The notes: generated by a model not told the origin, from the sequence alone. Counted from the stretch's first letter, positions 35,668-49,244 are shown. The stretch is 64,000 bases of DNA from Misgurnus anguillicaudatus (GCF_027580225.2 NC_073354.2:32136001-32200000); one strand, 5' to 3'. Program-made: numbers and translations.

Positions 35668-35730
35668 TATATATTATCCAAAAACAAACTTTTATATGCA
35701 ATTAATTGCAATTAATCTTTTGACAGCCCT

Positions 35731-36383
35731 AGATCGCACTTTGACCAGCATGACACGGAATAAGCTTTAGATTAGCATTTTAAATTATTCATAATGTTTA
35801 AGACTTGTATTTTCCTCTGAGATAAAAACCAATCCTCCCAAAAAAATTTACTTCATGTATTTCTATTGATTTCTACTACAGATTTATATTTATAACCTCG
35901 GCTGGCAAAGGTAATGTGTCTATTTGTTGAATTGCTCTTTCTAATAATTTTTACTTATTGATTCAATGATTCAGTCGCAGACAGCTCACTGGAGGGGAAA
36001 ATGACAGTAACAACTTAAATTTCAGTTTGTTCCTCACACAAACTATCATTGTAACAACAGCTATTGTTTTAACATATGCCTTGCACATTATCATTTGACA
36101 CAGACACATTTCGCAGAATCCATGAATGTTTTCTAAACTAAAAATACCAAGAAGCAGCAGAAGTGATGTGTGGGCCGACATCCTCTCGCTCACAATCACA
36201 AAATCTGTCTTTGTTCCTGCGCTGATGATATTTCCTCATCCTCACAAACACATCCATTCAACAATCAAGCGCACTGCATGTCTATATGGAACAAGCCCTT
36301 ACTCAACAATGATGAATGAAATCAATGCCTTCAATGCAAAAAATCATGTTTAGTAGCAAGCATCAAGATTCATAATTGGTTGG
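35731..36383. other. Intronic sequence without recognised feature
   Basis: No repeat end or exon was recognised before the tetranucleotide array. Confidence 0.35.
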
Positions 36384-37745
<1,362 letters not shown>

Positions 37746-38876
37746 ATGTAATCGTAATAAATGTTCCTATTTATATGGGCAATGATTCATCTGTGCAACT
37801 GCAAAAAAGTTTTAAAATCAAGACATAATGGTTTTCACTGGAAAACTTTCTTTCATAAAAATAGCAAACTAGGAAAAAAATATTAACAAAAAATTGCATG
37901 AAATGCTTCTCCCCTGAAGCAAAATTACACCCATCCATTCTAACAGAATTTCCAACTGAACATTTAGTTACATTCAAGTTAAATTGTGCCCCAAGCAGCA
38001 TTTTTACATTCAATCAACCTTTCTCTCCTTATTTCAAACCCACAATTTCTCTCTTTTCCCTTTCTTGCTTTCTCTCTTCTTTTAATCTAAAGCACAGGAT
38101 CAAGTTTCACACTTATTCATGAAAGCAGACTAAGGTCTTTAGTTGTGGCTTCTGAAGCTTGACCCATTCTAAGCTTAAACCCCATTAAGCAGTGATGAAG
38201 TATATTCACCCATTCCATCAGAGCCGAGGTGAAAACCTCAGAAAAATAATACTGCAACGCAGTTTAAGGTTTTGCCAGGTGGGCTAATGACTTCCCTCAA
38301 GTCAATGATCCGACCCCCTCGTTCACCCCTAGAGATTTCTGCTCATCACTGAAGCCGCCTTCGTGATCCGGGGCAGCTTAGCTCAGCTTTGCCGCTCTGC
38401 TGGGACGTGGCTGGAGGAGTCTACAGTGCTCACTGTGCATGTTAAAAAGCGCTTGCTCTTCTGACAGGTGCATCTTGGGAAAACGCTCAGGGCTGGTGAT
38501 GTCATCACAGAAGGATTTAAATATCAAACTCCAGAGTAAAACGTGACTCAAGGTATAAAGAGCAACGTGCACAGAAAAGCACTTTTGGTCTTTCAGCACC
38601 TCAAGTAAACTGAATTTTGACAGATTGAGTTTTGCACGGTTTAATTACAGGTTATTATTTTATTCGACAGCCAGCTACGTGCAGCCTTTTAATGCTCAAT
38701 TAAGTATGAAGTATGCAATTTAAAGAAAACTAGTTGGGACTAATAGCAAACACTTGTTGAAATTCAATAGGAAAATGTTAAGCAGGAATTACACAATCAT
38801 CGAAATTGCAGTTATAACATCATTTTGTACTAATAATTTCAAAATATAAATATATATATATATATATATAAATATT
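37746..38876. other. Intronic sequence, partly non-repetitive
   Basis: 38130-38640 has balanced base composition and no repeat hallmarks. It would be a reasonable place for a conserved noncoding element, but the sequence alone cannot show that. An AT dinucleotide run is at about 38845-38872. Confidence 0.35.
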
Positions 38877-39738
38877 TTAAAGCAACAGTTCACCAAAAAT
38901 AAAAATAATGTCATTAATGACTCACCCTCATGTCGTTCCAACCTCGTAAGACCTCCGTTCATCTTCGGAAAACAGTTTAAGATGTTTTATATTTAGTCCG
39001 AGAGCTTGTTGACCCTTCATTGAAAATCAATGTATGGTATACTGTCCACATCCAGAAAGGTAATAAAAACATCATCAAAGTAGTCCATGTGACATCAGTG
39101 GGTCAGTTAAATCGTGTTGAAGCACTGAAAATACATTTTGGTCCAAAAATAACAAAAATTACAACTTTATTCAGCATTGGCTTCTCCTCCGCGTCTGTTG
39201 TGAAGCGCATGCGCGAGACTTAAGTCAAGTGACTGCAGTGACGCGGATGACGTGTTATCTGGTGCGCCCCAGCTGTTTTTTTTGTTTGTTTGTTTTTGCG
39301 CCAGGGAGATGCACACTGTAAGTTAAAAAAAAAACTTCGCAAACATATCTGAAGATAACACGTCATCTGCATCAATGCAGTCACGTGACTTTAGTCTCGC
39401 GCATGGGCTTCATAACAGAGGCGTAAGAGATGACAATTCTGAATAAAGTCGTAATTTTTGTTATTTTTGGACCAAAATGTATTTTCGTTTCTTCAACACA
39501 TTCTAACTGGCCCAATGATGTCACATGGACTACTTTGATGATGTTTTTATTACCTTTCTGCACATGGACAGTATATCGTACGTAGATTTTTCAATGAAGG
39601 GTCAACAAGCTCCCAGACCAAATACAAAACATCCCAAACTGTGTTCCGAAGATGAACGGAGGTCCCACGACTCCGGAACGACACGAGGGTGAGTCACCAA
39701 TGACGTTACTTTCATCTTTGGGTGAACTATCCCTTTAA
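38877..39738. mobile_element. Long-arm foldback element, 862 bp, TTAA-bounded
   Basis: Left arm TTAAAGCAACAGTTCACC and on; right arm ends GGGTGAACTATCCCTTTAA. The arms pair over about 380 bases each: CTCACCCTCATGTCGTTCC, GACCTCCGTTCATCTTCGGA, GAGCTTGTTGACCCTTCATT, CATCATCAAAGTAGTCCATG and TTTGGTCCAAAAATAACAAA all recur as complements. The spacer of about 90 bp lies near 39262-39350. Minus and plus ORFs of 60-67 codons in the two arms are mirror images and not genes. Confidence 0.93.
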
Positions 39739-40755
39739 GAATGAATGCTGATATCATTTTAGGGGTATTTGCACTAATAGAAGGTTAACTGCAGTGCATT
39801 TTGGGATACACAATTATACCCAGTGCTTTTGTTTTATACTGCACCTTTAATAAAAAGCAGTAGATCATGCATATACAAAATGTATATACTGCATTTAGTG
39901 CACACTACTGTAAATTTGGAGAAATGTTAGTATACTATACCATGTTATCTGCAGCTGGACAAAAACATTGCATTAAACCCGCAATTTCACAAACATTATG
40001 GCAATCAGAAGAATATGCTCCCAATCACCAAATAATACTATTCGAAAATGTTGCAATCTTTGCAACTATGCTCCATTGCCTAAGTTTTGACATTCACGAT
40101 ACGAGCGATAAAAAGCATCTTCTGTTCTTTCAATGGGAGCATGTAGTGTGCACGACCACTGAAAGCATGGAGAAGACGTTCACTCCGATCAATGCCTTTA
40201 TTATGTGCGGATGTTCCTAGCCTTACATCACTCCTTGGCAGTCATGAAGACACTGTTAAATGGAGGAACAGGTCCGGAAAATTGGAGTCCTGCCATCTAC
40301 AGGGACACATCCTCTCTCTATTGACCTTTGACTTACATCTAAAGATATCTTCAGAGAATAGACTGGCAGTACTTTTCTGAAGCTGACAAAAATGCTCCAA
40401 TTTTTATATCTCGAGGCGAATATTGTCGCCTTTTTTGTGCATTTACAAGAAGCACAAGGCATTTGATTTTACAGCTGCCAAATTGCATTGACAACATGCT
40501 ATCTGTCAAACGTACTGTAGATAAAGGATATTGACTAATGCCACTGAAATATCTCTGCCATAGCATCTGTTATTAGACACTAGGGGAGAGGAAATAAAGT
40601 GGGCTTCATTTCAGCATGAGGAAATGAACACACAATCCTGTGTCAAGATGATTTGATGAATCTGTGTCTTACCCAGCCTGTTTTCATGGGTAAATTGCAT
40701 AATTCTTGTGAAATAATAAAATAAAATGCACAAACAAGGATAAGTAAGCTCTTTA
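39739..40755. other. Intronic sequence without recognised feature
   Basis: A 117-codon plus-strand ORF at 39867-40220 has no recognisable family or splice support and is treated as chance. Confidence 0.35.
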
Positions 40756-41186
40756 CACTGCAAAAAAATATTTTCAAGGAAAAAAAATTCTTAGTATTAA
40801 ATTAAGATGCTTTTTCTTGATGAGCAAAACAACCCAAGAAAATAAGTCTACTTTATAGACCAAAAATATCACATTTAAGTGATTTTGTGCATAAAACAAG
40901 CAAAAATCTGCCAATGGGGGTAAGCAACTAAACTCAAGAAAATTTCAAGAAAAATTTGCTTATCCGATTGGCAGATTTTTTTGCTTGTTTTATGCACAAA
41001 ATTACTTAAATTTGATATTTTTGGTCAAAAAACTATTTTGTTTTCTTTATTTTCTAGACTTATTTTCTTGGGTCGTTTTGTCCATCAAGAAAAAGCATCT
41101 TAATTTAAGAGTGTTTAGATATTTTTACTGAAAACAAGACAAAAAAAACTAAGAATTTTTTTTCTTGAAAATAATTTTTTGCAGTG
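40756..41186. mobile_element. Palindromic MITE, CACTGCAAAAAATGATTTTC family, second full copy
   Basis: Opens CACTGCAAAAAAATATTTTC and closes GAAAATAATTTTTTGCAGTG, with the same internal motifs as 32314-32743. A right-half copy follows at about 41300-41556, also ending TTTTTTGCAGTG. Confidence 0.88.
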
Positions 41187-41299
41187 TAGAGATCGATTCA
41201 CCCAAAATGTGAAACCCATTTTGTACTGTACAAATACCAAAAAAAATGTATGGTGCTTAAAAAGGAGATTAAAATGTTTGTAGATGTGATGTCAAAATC

Positions 41300-41556
41300 T
41301 AAATAATATCAAATTTAAGTGATTTTGTGCATAAAACAAGCAAAAAATCTGCCAATGGGGTAAGCTAATTTTCTTGAATTTTTCTTGAATTTAGTGTTTA
41401 AGAAAAATGTTCAAGATTTTTTGCTAGACTTGTTTTCTTGGGTCGTTTTGCTCTTCAAGAAAAAGCATCTTAATTTAAGAATTTTTAGATATTTTTACTA
41501 AAAAACAAGACAAAAATACTAAGAATTTTTTTTCTTGAAAATAATTTTTTGCAGTG
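41300..41556. mobile_element. Half copy of the same palindromic MITE
   Basis: Starts within the family at ATATCAAATTTAAGTGATTT and ends CTTGAAAATAATTTTTTGCA then GTG. The left part is missing. Confidence 0.8.
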
Positions 41557-42379
41557 TACTATTAAAAAGTAAAAAATAATAAATGGTGCTGACCTATAAA
41601 GTATATTTTCTGCATTCAAATTGTATTGTAATATCCTTTGGAATGCTATAATATAATGTACATCTATTTGTTAAATGTATATCTAACTGATGCCTATGCA
41701 CCCTCTTGTCTGTTTTTTTTTTATTATTATTATTTTCTTTTCTTTTTTCTTCTTGTTGAGGCATGTGAATTATTTCTGTTATATGAGGTATGGCACGGTA
41801 CATGCTACCTGTTGTTGTTAATAAAGCATACATTTTTTTTTAAAAAAATCAATTTTGAAAGGTGTATATACAAACAGACCTTTAAGTGCTTCCCTCAACT
41901 ACAAATTTCCAAAAATCGTCCCCTAAATTCCCCAAAACGCCACTTTAGTGCACTAAAATAACCAAAATCAGTCAACTCATCAGACAGGGCGGCTCAAGAG
42001 GTTTCAAGTGGAGAGAAGAGCAGCATGAGTAATATTCAAGCTTTCCTTACCACTCCATTCATACTGATAGACAGAGACTTCCAGTGTTTGAATTATGAAC
42101 AGCTTTACAGCTTCCTGTACAATTTAACCCAGTTCATCCATCCGCCTGCATAATGTGCATATGCATATCCACACCCCAATTCAGTATTCATCAAAGCAAC
42201 TAAGTTTTAAATGTACTGCAGCAAAAGAATATATAAAATCGCATTCAAGTCACAGAAATTATGTGTTGTGAAATTAAACTATGATTTTTGATGCAACAAA
42301 GCTTGACTAATATTTTAAGTGGATTATAGGGAAGAAATAGCTACATCATACTGTTAGATTAGTTTTGTATTGGGTTAGA
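41557..42379. other. Intronic sequence without recognised feature
   Basis: Contains pyrimidine and A runs near 41708-41755 and 41830-41850. No exon or element end was recognised. Confidence 0.35.
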
Positions 42380-42500
42380 TACAGATGGTTGATAATTACG
42401 ATTGCAAAGCAAAGGGTACGCGTTCGATCCCAGGGAAAACACATACTGATTAAATGCATCCCTTGAGTGCAATAGAAGTCGTATTAGATGGGCAAAAGCA
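42380..42500 (+). mobile_element. tRNA-derived SINE fragment
   Basis: GATTGCAAAGCAAAGGGTAC then GCGTTCGATCCCAGGGAA (B-box-like), followed by CACATACTGATTAAATGCAT and a decayed tail GATGGGCAAAAGCA. Same family as 22746-22875, opposite orientation. Confidence 0.55.
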
Positions 42501-42505
42501 TATAT

Positions 42506-42770
42506 TAGGGATGCACCGAAATGAAAATTCTAGGCGGAAAACCGAAAAAAAAAAAAAAAACGCAAGAAATTATGACAATTGTTAGTGCATTTATGGCTAT
42601 GACTGTGTACTAACTTTACTAAAATCAAGCCATTGCAATTGCATAAATTAATATTCATTGTTTTTAATATTAAAATGTTATGCACAGATATGTAAGAAAA
42701 TAATGACAGGGTTTTGCACAATGTAATGTTTAAAAATTTAGTCGGTAGCCAAATATTAGGTGCATCCCTA
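42506..42770. mobile_element. hAT-like MITE with TAGGGATGCACC ends
   Basis: The left end TAGGGATGCACCGAAATG and right end ATTAGGTGCATCCCTA are inverted repeats; the interior is AT-rich with a long A run. No matching 8-bp duplication is seen, so one flank may have changed. Confidence 0.7.
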
Positions 42771-43077
42771 ATTTTTATGTATAGTATATAAATACAAATC
42801 TTAAATCATGACGTATATGAGTTGAAGTTTTAAGAAGTTTTTTTTTTTTTTGGATACTGCATCCCTTCACATAAGGCAAATTGGATCCTGGTTGTCCTTC
42901 ACTCACAGACAGACGAACAGAAGTAGACACACCTGAATTGACCTCAATTAATCACAATTCACTGGAGGGAATCCGGCAGCAATTCAATGATGATATTTGA
43001 CTTTGCCGCAACAATCTGGCAGACAATTAATGAAGGATATAAGATACAGCTTTTACATAATGTTCGATTTGGTCGTA

Positions 43078-44118
43078 TTATAAAAACAATTATAAAACGG
43101 GTAGTTCTGGTTCTTCATTCTGATTGGTTGAAACGCGTTCTAAGCCGTGATAAAATACACCGGTAACCTCACGGTTCAGACCACATTACATAAGTATCAC
43201 TGCGCACCTGTTGCTGCGTACTGATTAAAATAAACACTACAATCTTTAATAATATTTTTAATTTGTCTACAATTGCGCAATTAATGGCAATATCCAGATA
43301 AATATTGTTGAGTCATCTCGTCGATAAAGAGAAAACGTTGTCTGAGGAGTTTATAACTCAAGTTCATACGTCCGCTATTATCCACTGGGCACTGACACAT
43401 TCACTGAAAACATAGTGTAGTACTGTTCATGGCTCTGAATCTGATCTCTTACTAAAGTTCTTCACAAAAATGGAATTATGTCCGCTTTTAGCTAAATAAT
43501 TTAAGGGGTGATAAGAGAACAAATGATGGTAAGATGAAACGTTTTTTTGTTTGTTTTTGTTTGAAAGCGGATGGTCTGTTCTTTCATTTTGATATTTTAT
43601 GTTTATTTAAAGAAGATAATTTTTCTGCCAGGCATTAAACTAAAACTGGGTGGCAACTTAAAAAAAAACTGCTGAAGGGGAAAGAGTTAAGCATGCTTCC
43701 AAGCATATTTGATCATCACTTCAACAGTTGCACAATATAAATGTTAATGTATAAATTAGATGAATGGTATAAAATAAACACCACAGTCTTTAATCATATT
43801 TTCATTGTGACTTTGCTGCATCTGTGTTGGTTGTAAACTGTGCTCTGTTTCAGTCACACTTGATTCTGAGGAACTACTTTGTTTGCGGAAGAGTAATATT
43901 TGTACTAATATAATTACAACTTATTTGTGTTTTATTTTATAAAATCCCGCTAACGTTATGCATATGAAGTAACCGTTTTATAAACGCAATAAACCCTCGA
44001 AGCCCTGGGTCACCAGTGCATTTTATAACAGCTAAGGGGGTTTCGCGTCGTGCCTAACAACGGCCCTTAGCTGTTATAAAATGCACTGGTAACCCACTTC
44101 TTCTTGGGGTTTATTGCT
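43078..44118. mobile_element. DNA element with a large terminal hairpin, containing a TTAA MITE
   Basis: The left part reads ATAAAACGGGTAGTTCTGGT, CATTCTGATTGGTTGAAACG and TGATAAAATACACCGGTAAC. It is interrupted at about 43308-43690 by a TTAACTCTTTCCC-family MITE (copy 3, left end truncated, right end AAAGAGTTAA). It resumes with AATAAACACCACAGTCTTTA, repeating AATAAACACTACAATCTTTA from 43226. It closes with the hairpin at 43987-44117. Confidence 0.6.
43987..44117. repeat. 131-bp near-perfect hairpin
   Basis: The left arm GCAATAAACCC ... GGGTCACCAGTGCATTTTAT then AACAGCTAAGGG pairs with the right arm CCCTTAGCTGTTATAAAATG then CACTGGTAACCCA ... GGGGTTTATTGC. The loop is CpG-bearing (GGTTTCGCGTCGTGCCTAAC). 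Confidence 0.9.
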
Positions 44119-44861
44119 TTAGTAACTTTTAGTTGTTTTAACACAATCAGAAGAGATACCCACATCCTATTCAACTTCTGCCCGACATTCCCCGGAAATA
44201 CCTTTATATGGTTCCCATTCATTCTCAACCGGACGTTGGCCACTAAAAGATTACAAAGGGTAAACTGGTCCTAAATATGTACATGTTGCCCTTTCATACT
44301 ACATTTGCAGTATTAACTATTCTGCTTTTAGAAGACAGCATGGAGAAACCGTATGGAGGAAGAGTGTCCCGCTACGCTGAAAGCGGATAGGGACGCCCGG
44401 CATAAATTGCTCATAGATGTTCCACAAAGCAATAAATGGGCATTAAGCTGTGAACAAAACTACGAGGCTCATTATCAGCGGGAGAATTTTTATAACGGAG
44501 GCTGAATGTTAACTCAATTTCAACAAATCCTGCCAAGTCGAGCCATGAGAGCTCCTCTGACCTGATTACCACCACATGATTAAACAGCCAATTACATCGC
44601 GGCACACGGCTCACAAACAGCCATTTAGGGAACAGAAATCATCAGATACATGCCACTGTTATTCTGGAAGGCCGTTCTGTATAATGAGAGATATTGATCA
44701 ATTATTTCACAGCTTTAAGCAAAGTTGCAATATTTTCAAATATGTGACCTTGGACCACAACACCAGTCATAAGTTGCACAGGTAGATTTGTAGCAATAGC
44801 CAACAATACATTGTATGGGTCAAAAATATATTTTTTATGCCAAAAATCATTCGGATTAGGG
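44119..44861. other. Intronic sequence, partly non-repetitive
   Basis: 44350-44640 has balanced composition and no repeat signature. It could be conserved noncoding DNA, not provable here. No exon is supported. Confidence 0.35.
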
Positions 44862-45741
44862 CTGTCAAAAGATTAATCGCGATTAATCGCATACAAAATA
44901 AAAGTTTGTGTTTGGGAATCCGGTCTTCTGAGGTCAATTCAAAACGAAAGGCAATACACATGACACCTTTCTTTGCCCAAATCTTTGCCACCGAAGGATG
45001 AATGGCACGTTTAATTTAACATTTTACATGATTTCAGCTATTCAGCGTGCCATAATGGAAGCACAGGAATTGAGAACAAAGTTGCGCTGTTAGATCCACG
45101 CTGCTGTGAAGGCTTGGGTACGCCAGAACAATAACATCAGCTCACCTCCTCCTCCATTCCAAGTATTATTTCAGAAGCCACTTTCGCCAAAGATTGCATT
45201 ACGTCTTAACAATCCTAAAAACATGCAATCTAAAAGACATGACAAACAGCATGTTTAGGGTTCAAAGAGGCCATTTATTAAGAAATAGGTTAGAAAGAAC
45301 TAAACTAAAGATAGCTTATAAAGTTGTTGGTGGCTTTATTTCAGAGCTACTAAGAGCCAAAACAAAAGTCTACACAAAACTATTTTATGATCAACTTAAA
45401 GCTCACATAAAAACACATTGTTTCTGCTCGTCTCATGTAAATCTTGAGTAAATTTAGAGTTGTATACCATCCTTTATATATCCAAAAAGTCTTTAGTTTT
45501 ATTAGAATTATAAAAGACAGATCAGCTGTCTCGATTCTTTCTAAATGTATTTATATATAACATAAAATATATTAAAATCTTAAGAAATATAATATATTCA
45601 TGTAAATGTTTTTAAATACATACATGCATGTGTGTATTTATATATACAAAATAATTACACACAGTGCACAAACATATATGCAAAAACAAACATTTATTTT
45701 GTATGCGATTAATCGCGATTAATCTTTTGACAACCCTAGTT
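44862..45741. mobile_element. Two ends of the GATTAATC MITE family around other sequence
   Basis: The left end GGCTGTCAAAAGATTAATCG then CGATTAATCGCATAC is at 44862-44912. The right part, about 45541-45741, ends TGCGATTAATCGCGATTAAT then CTTTTGACAACCCTA. About 630 bp of unrelated DNA lies between, including the start of repeat copy B (45385-45540). These are either two separate truncated copies or one disrupted copy. Confidence 0.55.
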
Positions 45742-46050
45742 AGTGTGTTTGTGCGCTATTCCAGTTAAATTGCCCATATAAGGACTTCCACTGTACTTCC
45801 TGCACTGATATTTCCCATAAAAGAAATAAAGCAAGATTGATACGCATGAATCTTTCATGTTCTAAAAAAACCTTTCAGAAACTTGTACAAACTCGGTTAA
45901 CGTTCATTCGGCACAGAAATACTCACACTCACACGTCACATGTCCAACTGCTTTTTTGACACATGATTGCCTATTGTTTAGCATGAGGAATCCAACACTT
46001 TTACAAAGTTATTAAGTCAGAATGCATGAAATAGCTTGAAACCCCACCCC
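45385..46050. mobile_element. Dispersed cypriniform-type repeat, copy B, centre replaced
   Basis: 45390-45540 matches 23385-23545, and 45742-46050 matches 23890-24140. The roughly 345 bp that sit between these parts in copy A are missing and a GATTAATC MITE piece (45541-45741) stands in their place. Confidence 0.75.
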
Positions 46051-46052
46051 CT

Positions 46053-46365
46053 TTAACTCTTTCTCCACCATTGACGGGTTCAATTAAGAGAAAACGCTTC
46101 CCTGCCAATGACGAGTATTTCCGGCAATCCACAATACCGCACCTTATACAACCCGGAAGACACGCCTGACCTGAAAAAGTAAGAACTGTGTGTATGTTTT
46201 GAGGATCACTCTGAATCTGATCTCTATCAGAAGTCTTTCTCAAAAATTGAATTATCTCAGCTTTTGCTAAAATTTGGTGTTTTTGAAGAAACCTACCCAT
46301 ATTTGAAAGGTGATAAGAAGAGCACTAATCAAGGTAGGATGAAACGTTTTTTTTTTATTGTTTTG
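46053..46365. mobile_element. TTAA-ended MITE, TTAACTCTTTCCC family, copy 4, truncated
   Basis: Starts TTAACTCTTTCTCCACCATT and carries the family blocks (GAGAAAACGCTTCCCTGCCA; GAATTATCTCAGCTTTTG; GAAACCTACCCATATTTGA). It is cut off near GGTAGGATGAAACG, where the element at 46366 begins. Confidence 0.82.
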
Positions 46366-46565
46366 TTAAAGGTGCTATATGATGTCACAGAAGAACCATG
46401 TTTGACTATACAGTTCCATAAAAAAACGTTAATGTTCGAAAAACACAAAAGGTTCTCTGTGGTTCCTAAGACTATAAAAAGGAAAGAAAGAAATGGTTAG
46501 TTTAAGAGCCTTTTACGGAATGTTTTTTTGGGGAATAAAAAATGGTTCTTTTGTAGCACCTTTAA
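46366..46565. mobile_element. 200-bp TTAA-ended MITE
   Basis: Ends TTAAAGGTGCTATATGATGT and GGTTCTTTTGTAGCACCTTT then AA are inverted repeats with TTAA edges. It interrupts or ends copy 4 of the neighbouring family. Confidence 0.8.
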
Positions 46566-47000
46566 ACCGTGTACCATATATAGTAAAATCAGTTCCACAG
46601 GAATATAATCCATGCAATTTTCCTCTGAAAACACTTACATCCACCTGCAAACATAATTAACTGTAATATTCCTCTCATTGTAAACACAATCTGTTTCTTC
46701 ACACACTAAATTGAATTGGATTTAGAAAAGATCTCTTTTTGTATCTCTGCCCATGTGCCAGGAAAAAGCTTTTATCCCTTTTTGTTTATCTTTTTCGTAA
46801 AAACACTGAACGGATTCCACTCTGTACTGGCACTTTACCACAGCATATATCTGAAACACAAGAGCATAACAGTACAGCACTCACATTATTTACTGCACAA
46901 CATTATCAGCCAGGTCTCACAGCAACAGAACAAGCTTTACTGAAAATAATAAAGTGCAATGCTGCTCCTAACCAGCAGGGGTGCTGTGGGTATTACTCAT
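46566..47000. other. Intronic sequence without recognised feature
   Basis: Two overlapping ORFs of 75 and 106 codons near 46716-47059 lack any recognisable family. They run into the next repeat. Confidence 0.35.
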
Positions 47001-47678
47001 TTAAAGGACAAGTTCGGTATTTTACACTTAAAGCCCTGTTTTCAGATTGTTTATGGTGAAATAGAACAGTTTTGACTGAAATTTCGACATATGCGGCTGC
47101 CCCAAGAATTTTTCGGGTGTTCGTTGTTTCACCTCCCGCCTCTACAATGGGTGTATAGGTGCACTGGAACAATCCTTCCTAAAATGCATTAAACTTTCGT
47201 TTACTAAGACGTGAAACTCACAGAGTGTTCAGGGGTGTTCACTGATATGCTCACACAAAAATTGCTGCAAAAGATGCTTTCCAACAGGTTTTATCATAGT
47301 TTTTGCCAACTCCATTGACTTGTATTAGATGTGAGGTACGGTATTACTCCGCGCCGGGAACCTTGTTTGTATTCTTGCAATTGGCAAAGGTGGATTATTG
47401 CCACCCACTGGGCTGGAGTGTCTATTATTCAAGCTCTCAGCAGAAGAATATACGAGTGTGAGGCGTTTGGAAAAATCGGTCCACAAGTTTACAACGAATG
47501 CTAAAACACCTGTTGGAAAGCATCTTTTGCAGCGATTTTTGTGTGAGCATATTAGTAAACACCCCTGACCACTCGGTGAGTTTCATGTCTTTGTAAGCGA
47601 AAGTTTAATGCATTTTAGGAAGGATTATTCCTGTGCACCTATACACACATTGTAGAGGTGGGAGGTGAAACAACAATA
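47001..47678. mobile_element. Foldback element with TTAAAGGACAAGTTCGG end
   Basis: The left end is TTAAAGGACAAGTTCGGTAT. Inner arms pair between 47126-47300 and 47508-47675 (TGTTTCACCTCCCGCCTCTA against its complement; GAAACTCACAGAGTGTTCAG against CACTCGGTGAGTTTC; AAGATGCTTTCCAACAGG against CTGTTGGAAAGCATCTT). The outer right end is missing, so the copy is truncated. Confidence 0.85.
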
Positions 47679-48688
47679 TCTGAAAAGTGATATGTACCAA
47701 TAAACTTGTTTAACCACACCAGAGTAAATAATGTTCGCGGTTGTTGTTCATACATCATAGGTGAACAAACATACAGGTCACGACAATAAAAAAGTATACG
47801 CAGAATGTATGCATGTTACATCCAAACATACTATAAAAAGCATACTGTTTTAATGGTCAATCAGTAGTTACTATATACTTTTATAGTATGATTTCAAAAT
47901 GCATGGAAAGCGACCCAATTAAAGCTATAAATTCCCCTTTAATCTGAGTTTTTGGGAACATGGCTATATAAAAATGCAGTATTTTTGGTTTGACTCCAGT
48001 AAAAACATAAGCACCTATTGGATCTAAACGCAAGACACACAACTAGGACAGAGCATCCTTGAAAGCCTTATTAGTTTATTCAGAATTGTTCCTCGATTGG
48101 CCAATTAGATGTCATATTGCAACCACAAATACAATCTGACATCCAATCCAATTTCTTCAGATAAATAATGATGACCTTCTCCATCCACACAACCATGTCT
48201 ATTACTAAGGTTTGTAATGGATCACAAAGGCAGACAACATTAACCATGATAAATTATATGCTGACCACAATGCAGATCAAACACAAATAATGGAATATAC
48301 GCATATGTGTATATTTAATAACATAATACATCACGTATATCATAAAAATATCATAATGATGATACATGCAGGCATATACAACAATGCAGAACTGTATTCC
48401 TCTTCACTTAAGATTTAGTAAGACACTCTGCTGCTGTTTTGAATTACAATTAGTGATAGTTATTAAAAACAACTAACACCTGAGAAATTGTAAATGTTGT
48501 AAAATTCCCTGCCATGATGCTTGGATGTTGTAAATGGTTGCCAAGTCTTTGCTATATGGTAGCTAGGGTGTTTTGGGTGTTTGGTTACTTTGCCCAAGTC
48601 AAAAGTGGCAACCTCAAATATGTATATTTTTATTGCCTACATGTGTCTCTATTGCCTTTTTAAACCCATGATTGGGTCAAATGTAGAC
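47679..48688. other. Intronic sequence without recognised feature
   Basis: AT-rich; no exon or complete element was recognised. Confidence 0.35.
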
Positions 48689-48846
48689 ATTTCTATTAGT
48701 GCTGCAACAACTAATCGATAATAATAGATTATGAAATTCTTTATCAACGAATTGTAGTAGTGTGTGGCTTCTGTACTTTTAAAAGTACACTTCTACAGGA
48801 AAGTACCCTGATTTAGTGACCTTTTAGCTTTAAGTAAAAATTCTAA

Positions 48847-49244
48847 TAGGGGTGTGCACACTAAAGTTTTTAAACCCGGCTGAAAACGCCCAGTGGACGC
48901 CAACTGCCTGCTTTTTTCAGCCGACTGTCAGCTTTCTTCACTTGGGTAGCTGTAATACTTCTGCATTGTTTATCAGTCGTAGTACGTTGTGCCGGTTGGT
49001 TGTTGTGATATTTGTCCCGCTCCTCCTCCACTGTGATTGGACAGCCATGTGAGAACTGATATTGACGAGCTGAGGTTTCAACCACAGTTGAATAGTTTTA
49101 AACTCTCGGCACTCAGCGTTAAGTGCGAAAATTAAGTGCCAGTTTTCAGCGTGAAAAAAATGCGCCAGCAGTAAAACGCAACGCTTCCATTGGAAAGTAT
49201 TAAAAACATCCACCGGCGTAAAAGCTTTGGTGTGTACGCCCACT
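48847..49244. mobile_element. MITE with GGGGTGTGCACACTAAAG ends, nested
   Basis: Left end TAGGGGTGTGCACACTAAAG, right end CTTTGGTGTGTACGCCCACT: inverted repeats of about 20 bp with mismatches. The interior is CpG-bearing and includes CCACTGTGATTGGACAGCC. It lies wholly inside the outer hAT-like element. Confidence 0.75.

Larger units (their letters stand above)
34207..35730. mobile_element. AT-rich MITE with GATTAATC ends, split by a Tc1 element
   Basis: The left end GCTGTCAAAAGATTAATCAT (34207 on) and right end TTAATCTTTTGACAGCCCT (to 35730) are inverted repeats. Between them lie about 336 bp of AT-rich MITE, interrupted at a TA by the Tc1 element at 34480-35667. Relatives are at 336-535, 44862-44912 and 45541-45741. 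Confidence 0.82.

Noticed and set aside
39867..40220. 117-codon plus-strand ORF
   Set aside because: AT-rich, Met-rich start within unremarkable intron and no family resemblance.
44350..44640. Conserved noncoding enhancer (also 38130-38640 and 7180-7650)
   Set aside because: These stretches look single-copy, but conservation cannot be judged without another genome, so no regulatory call is made.
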